Positions 12,289-22,603 of a DNA stretch of 64,000 bases are shown in pieces. Below the pieces are notes generated by a model. The model was not told the origin of the DNA. It made no database searches and was given only the letters and a program-made list of their open reading frames with translations. The DNA is from Gonocerus acuteangulatus (taxonomy: Eukaryota; Arthropoda; Insecta; Hemiptera; Coreidae), in assembly GCA_946811695.1 (NCBI GenBank), contig OX328124.1, forward strand, positions 91,848,176 through 91,912,175, given 5' to 3'. A program made the translations under genes and the position numbers. Numbering within the stretch: position 1 is the stretch's first letter; every line of letters begins with the position of its first letter.

Positions 12289-13462
12289 AACTTTAACATA
12301 AGTCTATTCTGTTATCAAAATAATTTATTTTCTAAAAAAAAAAAATTGTATTCCTCACAGGAAGAACTTTTTTGGGGGGAAATTGTTAAATCTCATCAAG
12401 AATAAGGAAATGAATGTTATTGTGGCCTTGTAAATATTATTTTCCTAAAAGAATTACATTAGCTTAGACGTTTTTGTGTCCCCTGAACAGTTTTAGGATT
12501 TGGACATATCCTGTTTTAAAAGTCGACGCCTACTTAAGTTTTATTTCCTATTAGAATAATAATTTTTAATATTCTCACTATATATCTATATATAATTCTC
12601 AATTAAAACTACAAGCTGATTCGAAACTAGGAAACATCTGATAACATTTTTTTATATATTTATATATATACACACACACACACACTTGATGCATGAATGA
12701 AAATATTTGTTTATTTGATCTTGGCCATAGCTAAACAGCTTATTAAAGGACGATTCACACAGACTACTCACATCATGCTATTGTTAATCAGTTCCGACAA
12801 GCATCAGTCACACAAAAATATAAAGTAAAAGTCACAAATTAGAACTGCAATCATCAAACATTCAACAGATAAAAACAGATAAATTCTTATTAACAATATT
12901 TTGATAATGAAAAGTTGATTGAATGTTTTAGAAAATATCCTGTACTTTATGTTGCTGGTGTGTCAAGTAATAGCTATATGTAGAAGAATTAAAATGTTTA
13001 ATCGTTTTTCATCGTTGACTAATTATTTAAATGAAATGATAAATTCTCCTTCTATTTATCTTTTTTTCCATGCCTCGTGAACCCGTATTCTCTTTTCTTT
13101 CCATTGGTTTTCCTCTTATGCATACAAAATTAATGGTATGACATCCAAGCCCATCCCAAAAAACATACTTGACAGAATACAGTCAAACAATCCTGAGGGG
13201 TATATTTGAATATAGCCACAATTTCGCCTAACACTGGCCAGAGGCGGTTCTGATTAGGAGCAGTGAATGATATATCACCATCCTGATCATTTGCCTGATA
13301 GATCTTTCCCTTACACATTGGTCTATATGCAAGAATACTTATTTATTGACTGTCACAATATAAAGAAGATTTCTTCACATACATTATGGTGAAAAAATAA
13401 ACATGAATAAAAATTCAATTTCATTAAGGCTTATTTTAGTTTCAATTTGAATTTTTATTCAT

Positions 13463-13526
<64 letters not shown>

Positions 13527-14633
13527 ATTGTAAAAATAATAATTTTTGAGGTTAATGTATGGTTGGGGTTCATTAATGGCCACCTCCTGGACTCAGTATT
13601 AGTTACTGTAATTAACAAATTCAAAATAAATGTGTATTTTATTTATTTACTGTTTTAGGATTTTTTTTTATTTTCGTGGAAGAAACTCTTTTTATTGTTT
13701 TATGTAAATATTTACTTTATATTCAAGTAAATATTTATAAAAACTAATATTCCTTTTAAGCTTTTTGAATAAACTGAAGAAAAATATATTATTTTCTTTT
13801 CACAGATCTATGTTTTTTTTTTTTTTAAACTTTTGTTCCTAAATCGTTCAATAACACAGGGTTGTGATACAAGAATGGAAAGCTGGTTAAATGAAGAAGT
13901 TTTTCTAAAACCCGGAAATCTCAGATCCTGCCCATTGAGGAGTAACGCTGGTAAGAAATTTCAAGAAAATGTCAGGAAAATTAGAATAGGTTTCTTTTGG
14001 TAAGATAGACATACTTACATTCATTCATTTTTACGTTTACTATCAACTAGCCTTATAGTAAATTTACTCAGCTTTCGATTAGTTTCACTTCCTTTCTAGT
14101 AGAACGACCTGGGCCGGAGCTACAACGATCATTCTTCTAAAAACCACGTTTGTCTCGATAAAACAATAAAACGACGTTTTCTCCCTTATGTGTGAGAATT
14201 CGGAAAATCGTCAAAGAACATTTTTTGTTCCCCTAAAGGTCCTCTATCACCTCCCACAATATGACTAGACATATACGGGAAACCCTGTATATATTTACGG
14301 GACACCCTGTATATATACAGGGTTTCCCGTATATGTCTAGTCATATTGTGGGAGGTGATAGAGGACCTTTAGGGGAACAAAAAATGTTCTTTGACGATTT
14401 TCCGAATTCTCACACATAAGGGAGAAAACGTCGTTTTATTGTTTTATCGAGACAAACGTGGTTTTTAGAAGAATGATCGTTGTAGCTCCGGCCCAGGTGG
14501 TACTACTAGAAAGAAAGTGAAACCAATCGAAAGCTGAGTAAATTTACTATAAGACTAGTTGGGAGTAAACGTAAAAATAAATGAATGTAAGTATGTCTAT
14601 CTTACCAAAAGAAACCTATTCTAATTTTCCTGA
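12048..14633 (+). repeat. Left arm of a large palindrome, about 2.6 kb
   Basis: Its reverse complement is found at 14841-16228 and resumes at 24237-25388 after the inserted LTR element. Long blocks, for example 12900-13130 against 24315-24545, are identical by eye. Differences are few: a base near 13592/15865 and microsatellite lengths. The match stops at the left at 12048 and at the right at 25388, where sequences diverge abruptly. The arm has no gene. It contains TA runs at about 12241-12286 and 13466-13514 and, at its inner end, a smaller foldback unit. It may be a true inverted duplication or two haplotypes joined head to head in assembly. Confidence 0.88.
13779..14633. repeat. Inner foldback unit 1 (head-to-head copies)
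   Basis: The sequence from about 13801 to 14300 is followed by its own reverse complement from about 14310 to 14633. The two meet around 14290-14320 at TATATACAGGGTTTCCCGTA and its mirror image, with a variant ACAGGGTGTCCCGTAA between them. The shorter right half stops at TTTTCCTGA. Such CAGGG(T/G)TCCC ends look like element termini joined head to head. Confidence 0.75.
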
Positions 14634-14635
14634 AA

Positions 14636-15648
14636 GTGAAGAAAAAAATATAATTTTCTTTTCACAGATCCATGTTTTTTTAAAATGTTTTGTTCTTAAA
14701 TCGTTCAAATACTTCAATAACACAGGGTTGTGATACATGAATAGAAAACTGGTTAAATGAGGAAGTTTTTCTGAAACCCGGAAATCTCAGATCCTGCCCA
14801 TTGAGGAGTAACACTGGAAAGAAATATCAAGAAAATGTCAGGAAATTTAGAATAGCTTTCTTTTGGTAAGATAGACATACTTACATTCATTCGTTTTTAC
14901 ATTTACTACAAACTAATCTTATAGTAAATGTACTCAGCTTTCGAGTGGTTTCACTTCCTTTCTTGTAGAACCACCTGGGCCGGAGCTACAACGATTATTC
15001 TTCTAAAAACTACGTTTGTCTCGAAAAAACAATAAAACGACGTTTTCTCCCTTATGTGTGAGAATTCGGAAAATCGTCATAGATAATTTTTTGTTCTCCT
15101 AAACGTCCTCTATCACCTCCCAAAATATGACTAGACATTTACGGGACACCCTGTATATATACAGGGTTTCCCGTATATGTCTAGTCATATTGTGGGAGGT
15201 GATAGAGGACCTTTAGGGGAACAAAAAATGTTCTTTGACGATTTTCCGAATTCTCACACATAAGGGAGAAAACGTCGTTTTATTGTTTTATCGAGACAAA
15301 CGTGGTTTTTAGAAGAATGATCGTTGTAGCTCCGGCCCAGGTCGTTCTACTAGAAAGGAAGTGAAACTAATCGAAAGCTGAGTAAATTTACTATAAGGCT
15401 AGTTGATAGTAAACGTAAAAATGAATGAATGTAAGTATGTCTATCTTACCAAAAGAAACCTATTCTAATTTTCCTGACATTTTCTTGAAATTTCTTACCA
15501 GCGTTACTCCTCAATGGGCAGGATCTGAGATTTCCGGGTTTTAGAAAAACTTCTTCATTTAACCAGCTTTCCATTCTTGTATCACAACCCTGTGTTATTG
15601 AACGATTTAGGAACAAAAGTTTAAAAAAAAAAAAAACATAGATCTGTG
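14636..15648. repeat. Inner foldback unit 2 (head-to-head copies)
   Basis: This repeats unit 1 in direct orientation. A diverged copy (14636-15150, roughly 10% different from unit 1) is followed by its reverse complement (about 15160-15648), meeting at the same ACAGGGTTTCCCGTA core. The outer half is almost identical to the mirror of 13801-14300, while the inner half matches 14310-14633 less well. The region thus holds four alternating copies of one unit. Confidence 0.75.
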
Positions 15649-15922
15649 AAAAGAAAATAATATATTTTTCTTCAGTTTATTCAAAAAGCTTAAAAGGAAT
15701 ATTAGTTTTTATAAATATTTACTTGAATATAAAGTAAATATTTACATAAAACAATAAAAAGAGTTTCTTCCACGAAAATAAAAAAAAATCCTAAAACAGT
15801 AAATAAATAAAATACACATTTATTTTGAATTTGTTAATTACAGTAACTAATACTGAGTCCAGGAGCTGGCCATTAATGAACCCCAACCATACATTAACCT
15901 CAAAAATTATTATTTTTACAAT

Positions 15923-15972
<50 letters not shown>

Positions 15973-16228
15973 CATGAATAAAAATTCAAATTGAAACTAA
16001 AATAAGCCTTAATGAAATTGAATTTTTATTCATGTTTATTTTTTCACCATAATGTATGTGAAGAAATCTTCTTTATATTGTGACAGTCAATAAATAAGTA
16101 TTCTTGCATATAGACCAATGTGTAAGGGAAAGATCTATCAGGCAAATGATCAGGATGGTGATATATCATTCACTGCTCCTAATCAGAACCGCCTCTGGCC
16201 AGTGTTAGGCGAAATTGTGGCTATATTC
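14841..16228 (-). repeat. Right arm of the large palindrome, proximal part
   Basis: Reverse complement of 13208-14633, running outward until it is cut at 16228 by the LTR retrotransposon. The last four bases, ATTC (16225-16228), are the left target duplication; the right copy is 24233-24236. The uninterrupted left arm at about 13197-13213 shows the empty site. Confidence 0.88.
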
Positions 16229-16877
16229 TGTGACGTGGCGCCCTGCGGGGAGTGAGAACCTGCTTTCTCTACCTCTTTGGACTGATAACGTTTCACGTTT
16301 TATATTTTATTTGGAATTCGCACCACTTGTAAATGTTTACTATCCACAAAAGATAGTCAATTTTCTTCTCCATTTTGGATGTAACAGTTTCGTATATAAT
16401 TTAAGATTTTTATTCTTCTGTTTTTTTTCCCCCGTGGTCGGTAGGCCTTGGAGGAGTGGCGTCGGTTCTAATGGGAGTCTGTGAGAAAATGGCGTAGAAG
16501 CAGGTGCTAAGGAAAAAAAGTTATTCTTTGCAAATATGAGGTTTCCAGCTTTTAAGGAGGGACTGAGGCGTCCTTTTTGTTAACAATGAAAATGAAGACC
16601 CAGTAGTACGAAGAGGCGGCATTTGTCTTCTCGGTTTATCGTTTTGGCCGAACATGTGATTGGAAATCCATGTGGTAGGCTTCTAGAGCATATTGTGGGA
16701 CATATGAGTGAGTAACCCATCCATTTTATCTTCTACTGGATACCAGTCTCCACGTTTCATTTATCTCCAGGCCTCATTTAAATTTTTTTCTTCCTTTTGC
16801 CGTTCAAGTACTGCCATGAGTGCAAGTAACTATATTATTCAATACTTGGATAATATTGATTCTTCTTGTGATATTTT

Positions 16878-16914
<37 letters not shown>

Positions 16915-17859
16915 GCTTTTATTTAGAGTCTAATTTTGTTCTTCCCAGATTACTGATAGTATCTGGTGTGTATACATGTGTGGTTATCTATCGATACCTT
17001 TTGCTATATTATTCAATACTTGGATAATATTGATTCTTCTTGTGATATTTTTATATATATATATATATATTTATGCTTTTATTTAGAGTCTAATTTTGTT
17101 CTTCCCAGATTACTGATAGTATCTGGTGTATATACATGTGTGTTTATCTATCGATACCTTTTGCTATATTATTCAATACTTGGATAATATTGATTCTTCT
17201 TGTGATATTTTTATGTATGTATATATATATATATATTTATGCTTTTATTTAGAGTCTAATTTTGCTCTTCCCAGATTACTGATAGTATCTGGTGTATATA
17301 CATGTGTGTTTATCTATCGATACCTTTTGCTATATTATTCAATACTTGAATGATATTGATTCGTCTTGTGATATTTCTATATATATATATATATATTTAT
17401 GCTTTTATTAAGAGTCTAATTTCGTTCTTCCCAGATTACTGATAATATCTGGTGTATATGCATATGTGTTTATCTATCGATACCTTTTGCTATATTGTTC
17501 AGTATTGGAGTGATATTAGTTCTTCTTGTGATATTTAGAGTATATATATATTCATGCTTACCCTTTATTTGGGCATTTATTTATTTATTCTATTTATTTT
17601 TTTTGGTATTCATAGATATTTATTATATTTAAGGTATATATATATGTGTACATGTATTTGTTGTCTTACTGGGAACATTTTGTACTTTATTTCAATATAG
17701 TTACCAGCTCTGGAGTATCTTGTTGTTTTCTTTTTTTTTTTATTTGGATCACCTGGGTTTCTACCTCATTGAACCTGGCTATCCGTTGTCTATCCGGATA
17801 AATTGTACCACCCCAGGTGTTGGTAAGTGAGTCTTTCACATTAAATTTATTTCGGTACA
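16229..17859 (+). repeat. 5' LTR, 1631 bp
   Basis: It begins TGTGACGTGGCGCCCTGCGG and ends CGGTACA, giving the usual TG...CA ends. Its second half is a tandem array of about 160-bp units, each with a TA microsatellite. Short open frames inside occur twice in the window only because the LTR does. It should carry the promoter and polyadenylation signal, but I cannot place them. Confidence 0.95.
16831..17550 (+). repeat. Tandem repeat inside the LTR, about 4.5 units of 160-174 bp
   Basis: Units start at about 16831, 17005, 17165, 17331 and 17491 with TATATT(A/G)TTCA. Each contains TTCTTCTTGTGATATT or a close variant, a TA run, CTTCCCAGATTACTGATA and TCTATCGATACC. Units differ mainly in TA length; the last is diverged. 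The same array sits in the 3' LTR at about 23206-23923. Confidence 0.9.
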
Positions 17860-17865
17860 ATTTAA

Positions 17866-17877
17866 TGGCGCCCGAAC
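17866..17877 (+). promoter_or_regulatory. Primer binding site, tRNA-Lys type
   Basis: TGGCGCCCGAAC, six bases after the 5' LTR, is complementary to the 3' end of a lysine tRNA of the kind used by many lentiviruses. Minus-strand DNA synthesis would start here. Complementarity weakens after 12 bases. Confidence 0.85.
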
Positions 17878-18040
17878 ATTGGACTTTTGGTTCCACTTTT
17901 ATTTGTTAATTTAGCTTCTTATGTTACATAGATTTTTTATATTCGCTCTTCTTTGTCTAATATCTGTCTTACCCTAGTGTGGTTAGTTCCTAATTTTATT
18001 CTATATTCATTTAGTCTTGTTTTCTTGTATAATTGTCATC

Positions 18041-19303
18041 ATGTCTTCATTTGAGAAGTTGTCTACCGTTCAAAAATATAGATTTCTGCTTTCTCGTAGG
18101 GAAAAAGTGTTTGCCTTGGTCAGCGATATTTTTCAGACGTCAAAAGCTTTGACAGCTGATACTGCTTCTAAGTTTAGAACAAAATTTGATAGGTTGCTTA
18201 AGTCCGAAACGGAATGGGCAGACATCTGTGAAGCAATTGAGCTCTTTAATGCCTCATTAAATGATGATGAAATTGGTAATTTTACTATCTCTATCTCAGC
18301 GGAAGAAAGGTCTTTCTCTGATGCAGTAGATCAGGCAAAAGAGAATTATCTTGCCTTTGCGCAGACAGCAACTGTTCAACCTTTGAATAAAGGGGAAATT
18401 ACTCATGTTACTCCGCTCAGTGATAACCTCCTCCCTCGTATCTCTATTCCTACATTCTCAGGGGAAACTGAGAAATTTGTGGAATTTCTGTCATTGTTCG
18501 AATCTGTCGTTGATAACAACAAAAATATCTCCGACATTGCAAAATTTCAATATTTAAGATCTTCATTATCTGGCGATGCACTCTCGGTCATCGCTGGAAT
18601 TGATTTACTTCCCCAAAATTATGTCATTGCCTTGGAAGCCTTGAAGAATAGGTATCAGAATAAGAGACGCTTGGCTAGTATATATTTCCGTAAGGTCACG
18701 GAGTTTTCTCCTCTGTCGAATGGTTCACATAAGGAACTTCAGCGGTTTTTAACCACCCATACTAATAGCTTTTGTGCGTTGGAAAAAGTTGGTATTCCTG
18801 ATATTAAGGACTTCATGAAATTGCAATTGGCTTTGACGAACCTAGATCCTGGTAGTCGCCGTGCATTTGAAGATAAATATTCATCTACTTCTTTTCCGAC
18901 TTATGATGATTTAATTAAATTTATAACCAGTCGCAGTCGGACAGCCGAGTTGATGTCTGAAGAAGTTCGACCCGCCAAGAAGTCTGACAGTTCAGCTGGC
19001 AATAAGAAGAGGATTACCTCTCCGACATACCAACTATATTCAGCAGAGGACAATTCATCCCCCCCATCGGATGAATGTTCGGAGGAAAATAAAAGCCTGA
19101 AAGTATCTGATGATTCGCCTGTTTTGGCTTGTCCTGTTGCACCACCGGTTCGAAGAAAAGCTCCTCTGCAATGCTGGAATTGTAAAGGACCACATGTATA
19201 TCACAAATGTACTTTGCCCCGATCACAATTTTGTTTTAAGTGTGGACATTCTGGAGTGACAGTAGTTAATTGTCCTAAGTGTAATCCGGGAAACGGATCG
19301 TGA
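18041..19303 (+). CDS. gag: Gag polyprotein of the gypsy-type element
   Basis: This is the structural protein that packages element RNA into virus-like particles. The start is the ATG at 18041 (MSSFEKL); codons upstream in frame lack an ATG. It is about 420 residues. The central region (from about 130) has the F-x-G-x3-x-F capsid-like pattern (IPTFSGETEKFVEF) and a KFQYLRSSLSGDA segment typical of retrotransposon Gag. Two zinc knuckles lie at the C terminus: CWNCKGPHVYHKC (CX2CX3HX4C) and CFKCGHSGVTVVNC, in which the expected His is Val. The frame ends in TGA at 19301, just after a -1 slippery site feeding Pol. The minus-strand frames over it are shadows. Confidence 0.93.
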   Translation: MSSFEKLSTVQKYRFLLSRREKVFALVSDIFQTSKALTADTASKFRTKFDRLLKSETEWADICEAIELFNASLNDDEIGNFTISISAEERSFSDAVDQAKENYLAFAQTATVQPLNKGEITHVTPLSDNLLPRISIPTFSGETEKFVEFLSLFESVVDNNKNISDIAKFQYLRSSLSGDALSVIAGIDLLPQNYVIALEALKNRYQNKRRLASIYFRKVTEFSPLSNGSHKELQRFLTTHTNSFCALEKVGIPDIKDFMKLQLALTNLDPGSRRAFEDKYSSTSFPTYDDLIKFITSRSRTAELMSEEVRPAKKSDSSAGNKKRITSPTYQLYSAEDNSSPPSDECSEENKSLKVSDDSPVLACPVAPPVRRKAPLQCWNCKGPHVYHKCTLPRSQFCFKCGHSGVTVVNCPKCNPGNGS

Positions 19304-19324
19304 GCCCAGTGAAGAGGGTCGCTC
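19288..19324 (+). promoter_or_regulatory. -1 ribosomal frameshift signal between gag and pol
   Basis: The heptamer G GGA AAC (19288-19294) sits in the gag reading frame as X XXY YYZ, nine bases before the gag TGA begins. Shifting by -1 enters exactly the pol frame, which is open from 19285. Seven bases downstream a stem can form: GAGC (19302-19305) with GCTC (19321-19324), extended by CC/GG across a 2-base bulge. GGGAAAC is a proven slippery sequence in some retroviruses. The stem is predicted by eye only. Confidence 0.85.
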
Positions 19325-22300
19325 TGGTCTCTAAGGATAATAAAGGTCCTCAACCACCTGATAAGCCTATTCGAAATTTTCAGAGGTCTTTGCAACATGT
19401 TGTTGGTTCTTCTGAAGTGAATCTTTCTGCTTCAATGACTTCATCCATCGGACGTTGGTATCTTCCACTTTCTCATCCAAGTTCTAAGGAGTCACCTTTG
19501 TCGGCTTTGGTTGACACTGGGTCCTGTAAATCTTATTTGAGTCCTCAGGGTCTTCGTGAGCTCAGTAGGTGGGAGCCTCGAGAAAACCCCATTACTTCAT
19601 TTTCTGTCATGGTCGCAAATGGGACTTTGGTTACAATTAACAAATCCGTCACAGTGAGAGTGTCACTGTTTCAGAAAAGTTTCGCATTAACTTTCCATCT
19701 TATGCCTCACTTAAGTACTCCTTATTTATTGGGATTAGATTCCATCGCTCTATTAGATATAGCCTTTAATTCAAAAGCGCAATGGTGGTTCTTGGAAGAC
19801 CCCAAACTGATCTACAGCTTTATTGTTGATTCAGCCCAGCCTCAAGTTTCAGAATTAGTCGAGGAAAGTCAGTCCGACCGTAGGACGATCACCCTGACTC
19901 CAGATCAGAGCAAGCTCTTTGGAAAAATTGTCAAGGAGGGGTTTGCTGAAGTCAAGTCGCTTTCTGGAAGGACAAATAAGATCGAACATCGCATAGAGGT
20001 CAAAGACGGCGTCAGACCTATCAAACAGAGGGCCTACTGTTACTCCCCGAAGGTGCTAGAGGCAATGCAGGCCGAGCTGGACTCCATGCTAGAGAAGGAT
20101 CTCGTTGAAGTCAGCCATGCTGAATGGGCTTCACCCGTTGTCATGGTGCGTAAGCCTGATGGCACTTATAGGTTCTGTGTGGACTATCGTAAGGTCAACG
20201 ATGTCTCAAAAAAGGATTCTTATCCTATCCCAAATCTGTCTCAATTGTTGGATAGCCTCCATCATGCCAAATATTTTTCCAAATTTGATCTTAAGAATGC
20301 CTTTCTGCAAGTTCCCTTGGCAGACGAGACTAGTAGAGATCTAACATCTTTCATTGTACCTGGTAGAGGGTTGTTTAGGTTTAAAGTTATGCCTTTTGGG
20401 CTCACCAATAGTCCTGCTACATTTCAACGGCTTGTAGATAAAGTTTTTGGACCCGATTTGCTTCCACATGTCATTGTCTATCTGGACGATATTTTGATAT
20501 GCACTCCCGATTTCGAAACTCATTGTCGCACCCTTAAGGAGGTTTTTAAACGCCTTTGTGAAGCTGGCTTGAAAATAAATCCGGAGAAGTGTGAGTTTAT
20601 GTGTAAAGAAGTAAGGTATCTTGGCTACTTGGTCACACCTGATGGCATCGTTCCTGACCCTGAAAAGGTCTCCTCCGTTTTGAATTTCCCTACTCCTAAC
20701 AATGTCCGTGCTCTTAGAAGATTCTTGGGTATGGCAGGATGGTACCGTAGGTTTATCTGCGATTATTCCACCATCGTTTCTCCTTTGAATAGGCTTACTA
20801 GTAAAAAGGTATCCTGGAAGTGGGCCGAAGAACAGGAGAAGGCATTCCGCAAACTAAGAGAAGCTCTTATATCAGCTCCGATCCTGGCCAGGCCGGACTT
20901 CCGCTTGCCATTTACCCTCATCACTGATGCAAGCCATTGTGGACTTGGAGCTGTTCTGACTCAAGTTCAGGATGGAGTAGAAAGAGTGATAACTTACAGC
21001 TCTCGGGCTCTTTCTGCTAGTGAACGCAATTACTCCACCACGGAGAAGGAATGCTTAGCGGTTGTATGGAGTATTAATAAACATCGGCAGTATCTGGAAG
21101 GGTTTAAATTTCAAGTAGTGACGGACCATAGTAGCCTGAAGTGGCTTTTCAACTTAAAGGACCCAACTGGAAGGCTAGCCCGTTGGGCTCTTCAGTTACA
21201 ACAATATGATTTTGATATCGAATTTCGTAAGGGTAAATTGAATGTTGTTGCAGATGCCCTCTCTCGAATCCCGGATGTTTCAGCTCTCCAAGTATTCTCA
21301 GCAGAGGCAGTTGGCCAAGCTGATCTATGGTATGATTTGAAGATGGAGCGGGTGAAGAGTCAGCCTCATAACCACCCCGATTGGATGGTTCATCAAGAAC
21401 ATTTGTATTATTATCGAGAAGACGCCAAGAAGAATGGTATGGACCGAGAAGAACCCGAAGCTTGGAAGTTGGTTGTACCCTCGTATCAAAGGAACCAGGT
21501 TATGGAGGAGAACCATACAGCTACACAAGCAGGACACCCTGGTATTGCCAAGACCTATTGGCGCGTTGCACAATCATATTACTGGCCTGGTATGTATGAT
21601 GATATTTCACGTTTTGTTCGTCGTTGCGAAGTTTGTCAGAGAGTGAAAGCCAATAATCAGCCCAGTAGAGGATGGATGCAGCATCGGCATATCCAAGCCC
21701 CTTGGGATTGCGTCAGCTTTGACATAATGGGCCCTTATCCTCGTAGTGCTCAAGGGTTTACCCACCTTTTGGTGTTTCAAGATGTTTTCACACGTTGGGT
21801 GGAGTTGGTCCCCTTAAGGAATACCTCTGCTGCTTTGGTTGCTGAAAAGTTTAGAAATGTCATCCTTAACCGTTTTGGTTGTCCCAGAGTCATCATCACC
21901 GACAATGGTACTAATCTCGTAAGCAAATGTATTGGTAAGATCACCGAGTCTTGTGGTATCTACCATCACCGCACCCCTTTCTATCATTCCCAAGCCAATC
22001 CTGTTGAGAGGTCTAATCGTAACATCAAACAGATCATCACTTCTTACTTGCAGGGATCTCACAAGAACTGGGATAAGTTCATTGGTGAAATCCAGTTTGC
22101 GCTCAATTCCGTTTGCCAAGAGTCCACCAAGTTCTCTCCGGCTTTCCTCAATTATGGTCGGGAACTCCGCATGGCTAATAGCCCCCGTTTTACTAGTCAG
22201 GACCATGATATTGATCTGAATCAGGATGTTAGTCCAGCCATGGAAAGATGGGCTCAACGTATGAAGAAAATGAAGGAGATCTTCCACGCTGTAGAAGAAA

Positions 22301-22566
22301 ATGTGGTGAAAGCCCAAGATACACAGATGAACCGTTACAACCTCAGACGAAGGGAAGAGACCTTCAAGCCTGGAGATCAAGTCCTCAGGAAGAGCTTTCC
22401 GCAATCCTCTAAACCCAATTCGTTCTGTGCCAAGCTTGTGCCCAAGTTTATCGGTCCTTTCAAGGTCACCCGTGTTAGCCCAGCTGGAGTCTGTTGGTTG
22501 GAAGATGAGAAAGGATCACAAGCAGGGAAATGGCATGCTCGTAACCTCAAACCCTACAATTGTTGA
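19288..22566 (+). CDS. pol: Pol polyprotein: protease, reverse transcriptase, RNase H, integrase
   Basis: It is made as Gag-Pol by the -1 shift; there is no ATG near its start, only a GTG at 19300. Counting from 19300 the protein has 1088 residues. The aspartic protease active site is ALVDTGS (Asp72). Reverse transcriptase has the YLDD catalytic motif at 394-397 and a VDYRKVN segment upstream. RNase H begins near TDASHCGLGAVLTQ (about 541) and includes VVTDHSSLKWL. Integrase has an HHCC zinc domain (about 739-773, ending CEVCQ) and a DD35E triad: SFDIMGP (about 808), TDNGTNL (about 868) and NPVERSN (about 904). A short GPFKVTRV module lies near the end. No stop or frameshift interrupts it, so the element looks coding-competent. 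It abuts the polypurine tract and 3' LTR. Confidence 0.95.
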   Translation, partial: GKRIVSPVKRVALVSKDNKGPQPPDKPIRNFQRSLQHVVGSSEVNLSASMTSSIGRWYLPLSHPSSKESPLSALVDTGSCKSYLSPQGLRELSRWEPRENPITSFSVMVANGTLVTINKSVTVRVSLFQKSFALTFHLMPHLSTPYLLGLDSIALLDIAFNSKAQWWFLEDPKLIYSFIVDSAQPQVSELVEESQSDRRTITLTPDQSKLFGKIVKEGFAEVKSLSGRTNKIEHRIEVKDGVRPIKQRAYCYSPKVLEAMQAELDSMLEKDLVEVSHAEWASPVVMVRKPDGTYRFCVDYRKVNDVSKKDSYPIPNLSQLLDSLHHAKYFSKFDLKNAFLQVPLADETSRDLTSFIVPGRGLFRFKVMPFGLTNSPATFQRLVDKVFGPDLLPHVIVYLDDILICTPDFETHCRTLKEVFKRLCEAGLKINPEKCEFMCKEVRYLGYLVTPDGIVPDPEKVSSVLNFPTPNNVRALRRFLGMAGWYRRFICDYSTIVSPLNRLTSKKVSWKWAEEQEKAFRKLREALISAPILARPDFRLPFTLITDASHCGLGAVLTQVQDGVERVITYSSRALSASERNYSTTEKECLAVVWSINKHRQYLEGFKFQVVTDHSSLKWLFNLKDPTGRLARWALQLQQYDFDIEFRKGKLNVVADALSRIPDVSALQVFSAEAVGQADLWYDLKMERVKSQPHNHPDWMVHQEHLYYYREDAKKNGMDREEPEAWKLVVPSYQRNQVMEENHTATQAGHPGIAKTYWRVAQSYYWPGMYDDISRFVRRCEVCQRVKANNQPSRGWMQHRHIQAPWDCVSFDIMGPYPRSAQGFTHLLVFQDVFTRWVELVPLRNTSAALVAEKFRNVILNRFGCPRVIITDNGTNLVSKCIGKITESCGIYHHRTPFYHSQANPVERSNRNIKQIITSYLQGSHKNWDKFIGEIQFALNSVCQESTKFSPAFLNYGRELRMANSPRFTSQDHDIDLNQDVSPAMERWAQRMKKMKEIFHAVEENVVKAQDTQMNRYNLRRREETFKPGDQVLRKSFPQSSKPNSFCAKLVPKFIGPFKVTRVSPAGVCWLEDEKGSQAGKWHARNLKPYNC

Positions 22567-22589
22567 TAATTTCTGGCGGTTCTCCCTCT

Positions 22590-22600
22590 AAGGAAGGGGG
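22590..22600 (+). promoter_or_regulatory. Polypurine tract
   Basis: AAGGAAGGGGG lies three bases before the 3' LTR, where plus-strand DNA synthesis is primed in LTR elements. Confidence 0.8.
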
Positions 22601-22603
22601 TAT

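Noticed and set aside
21814..22404. 196-codon minus-strand frame inside pol
   Set aside because: It is antisense to the integrase region and follows from its codon structure.
22567..22603. An env gene after pol
   Set aside because: Only 37 bases separate pol from the 3' LTR.
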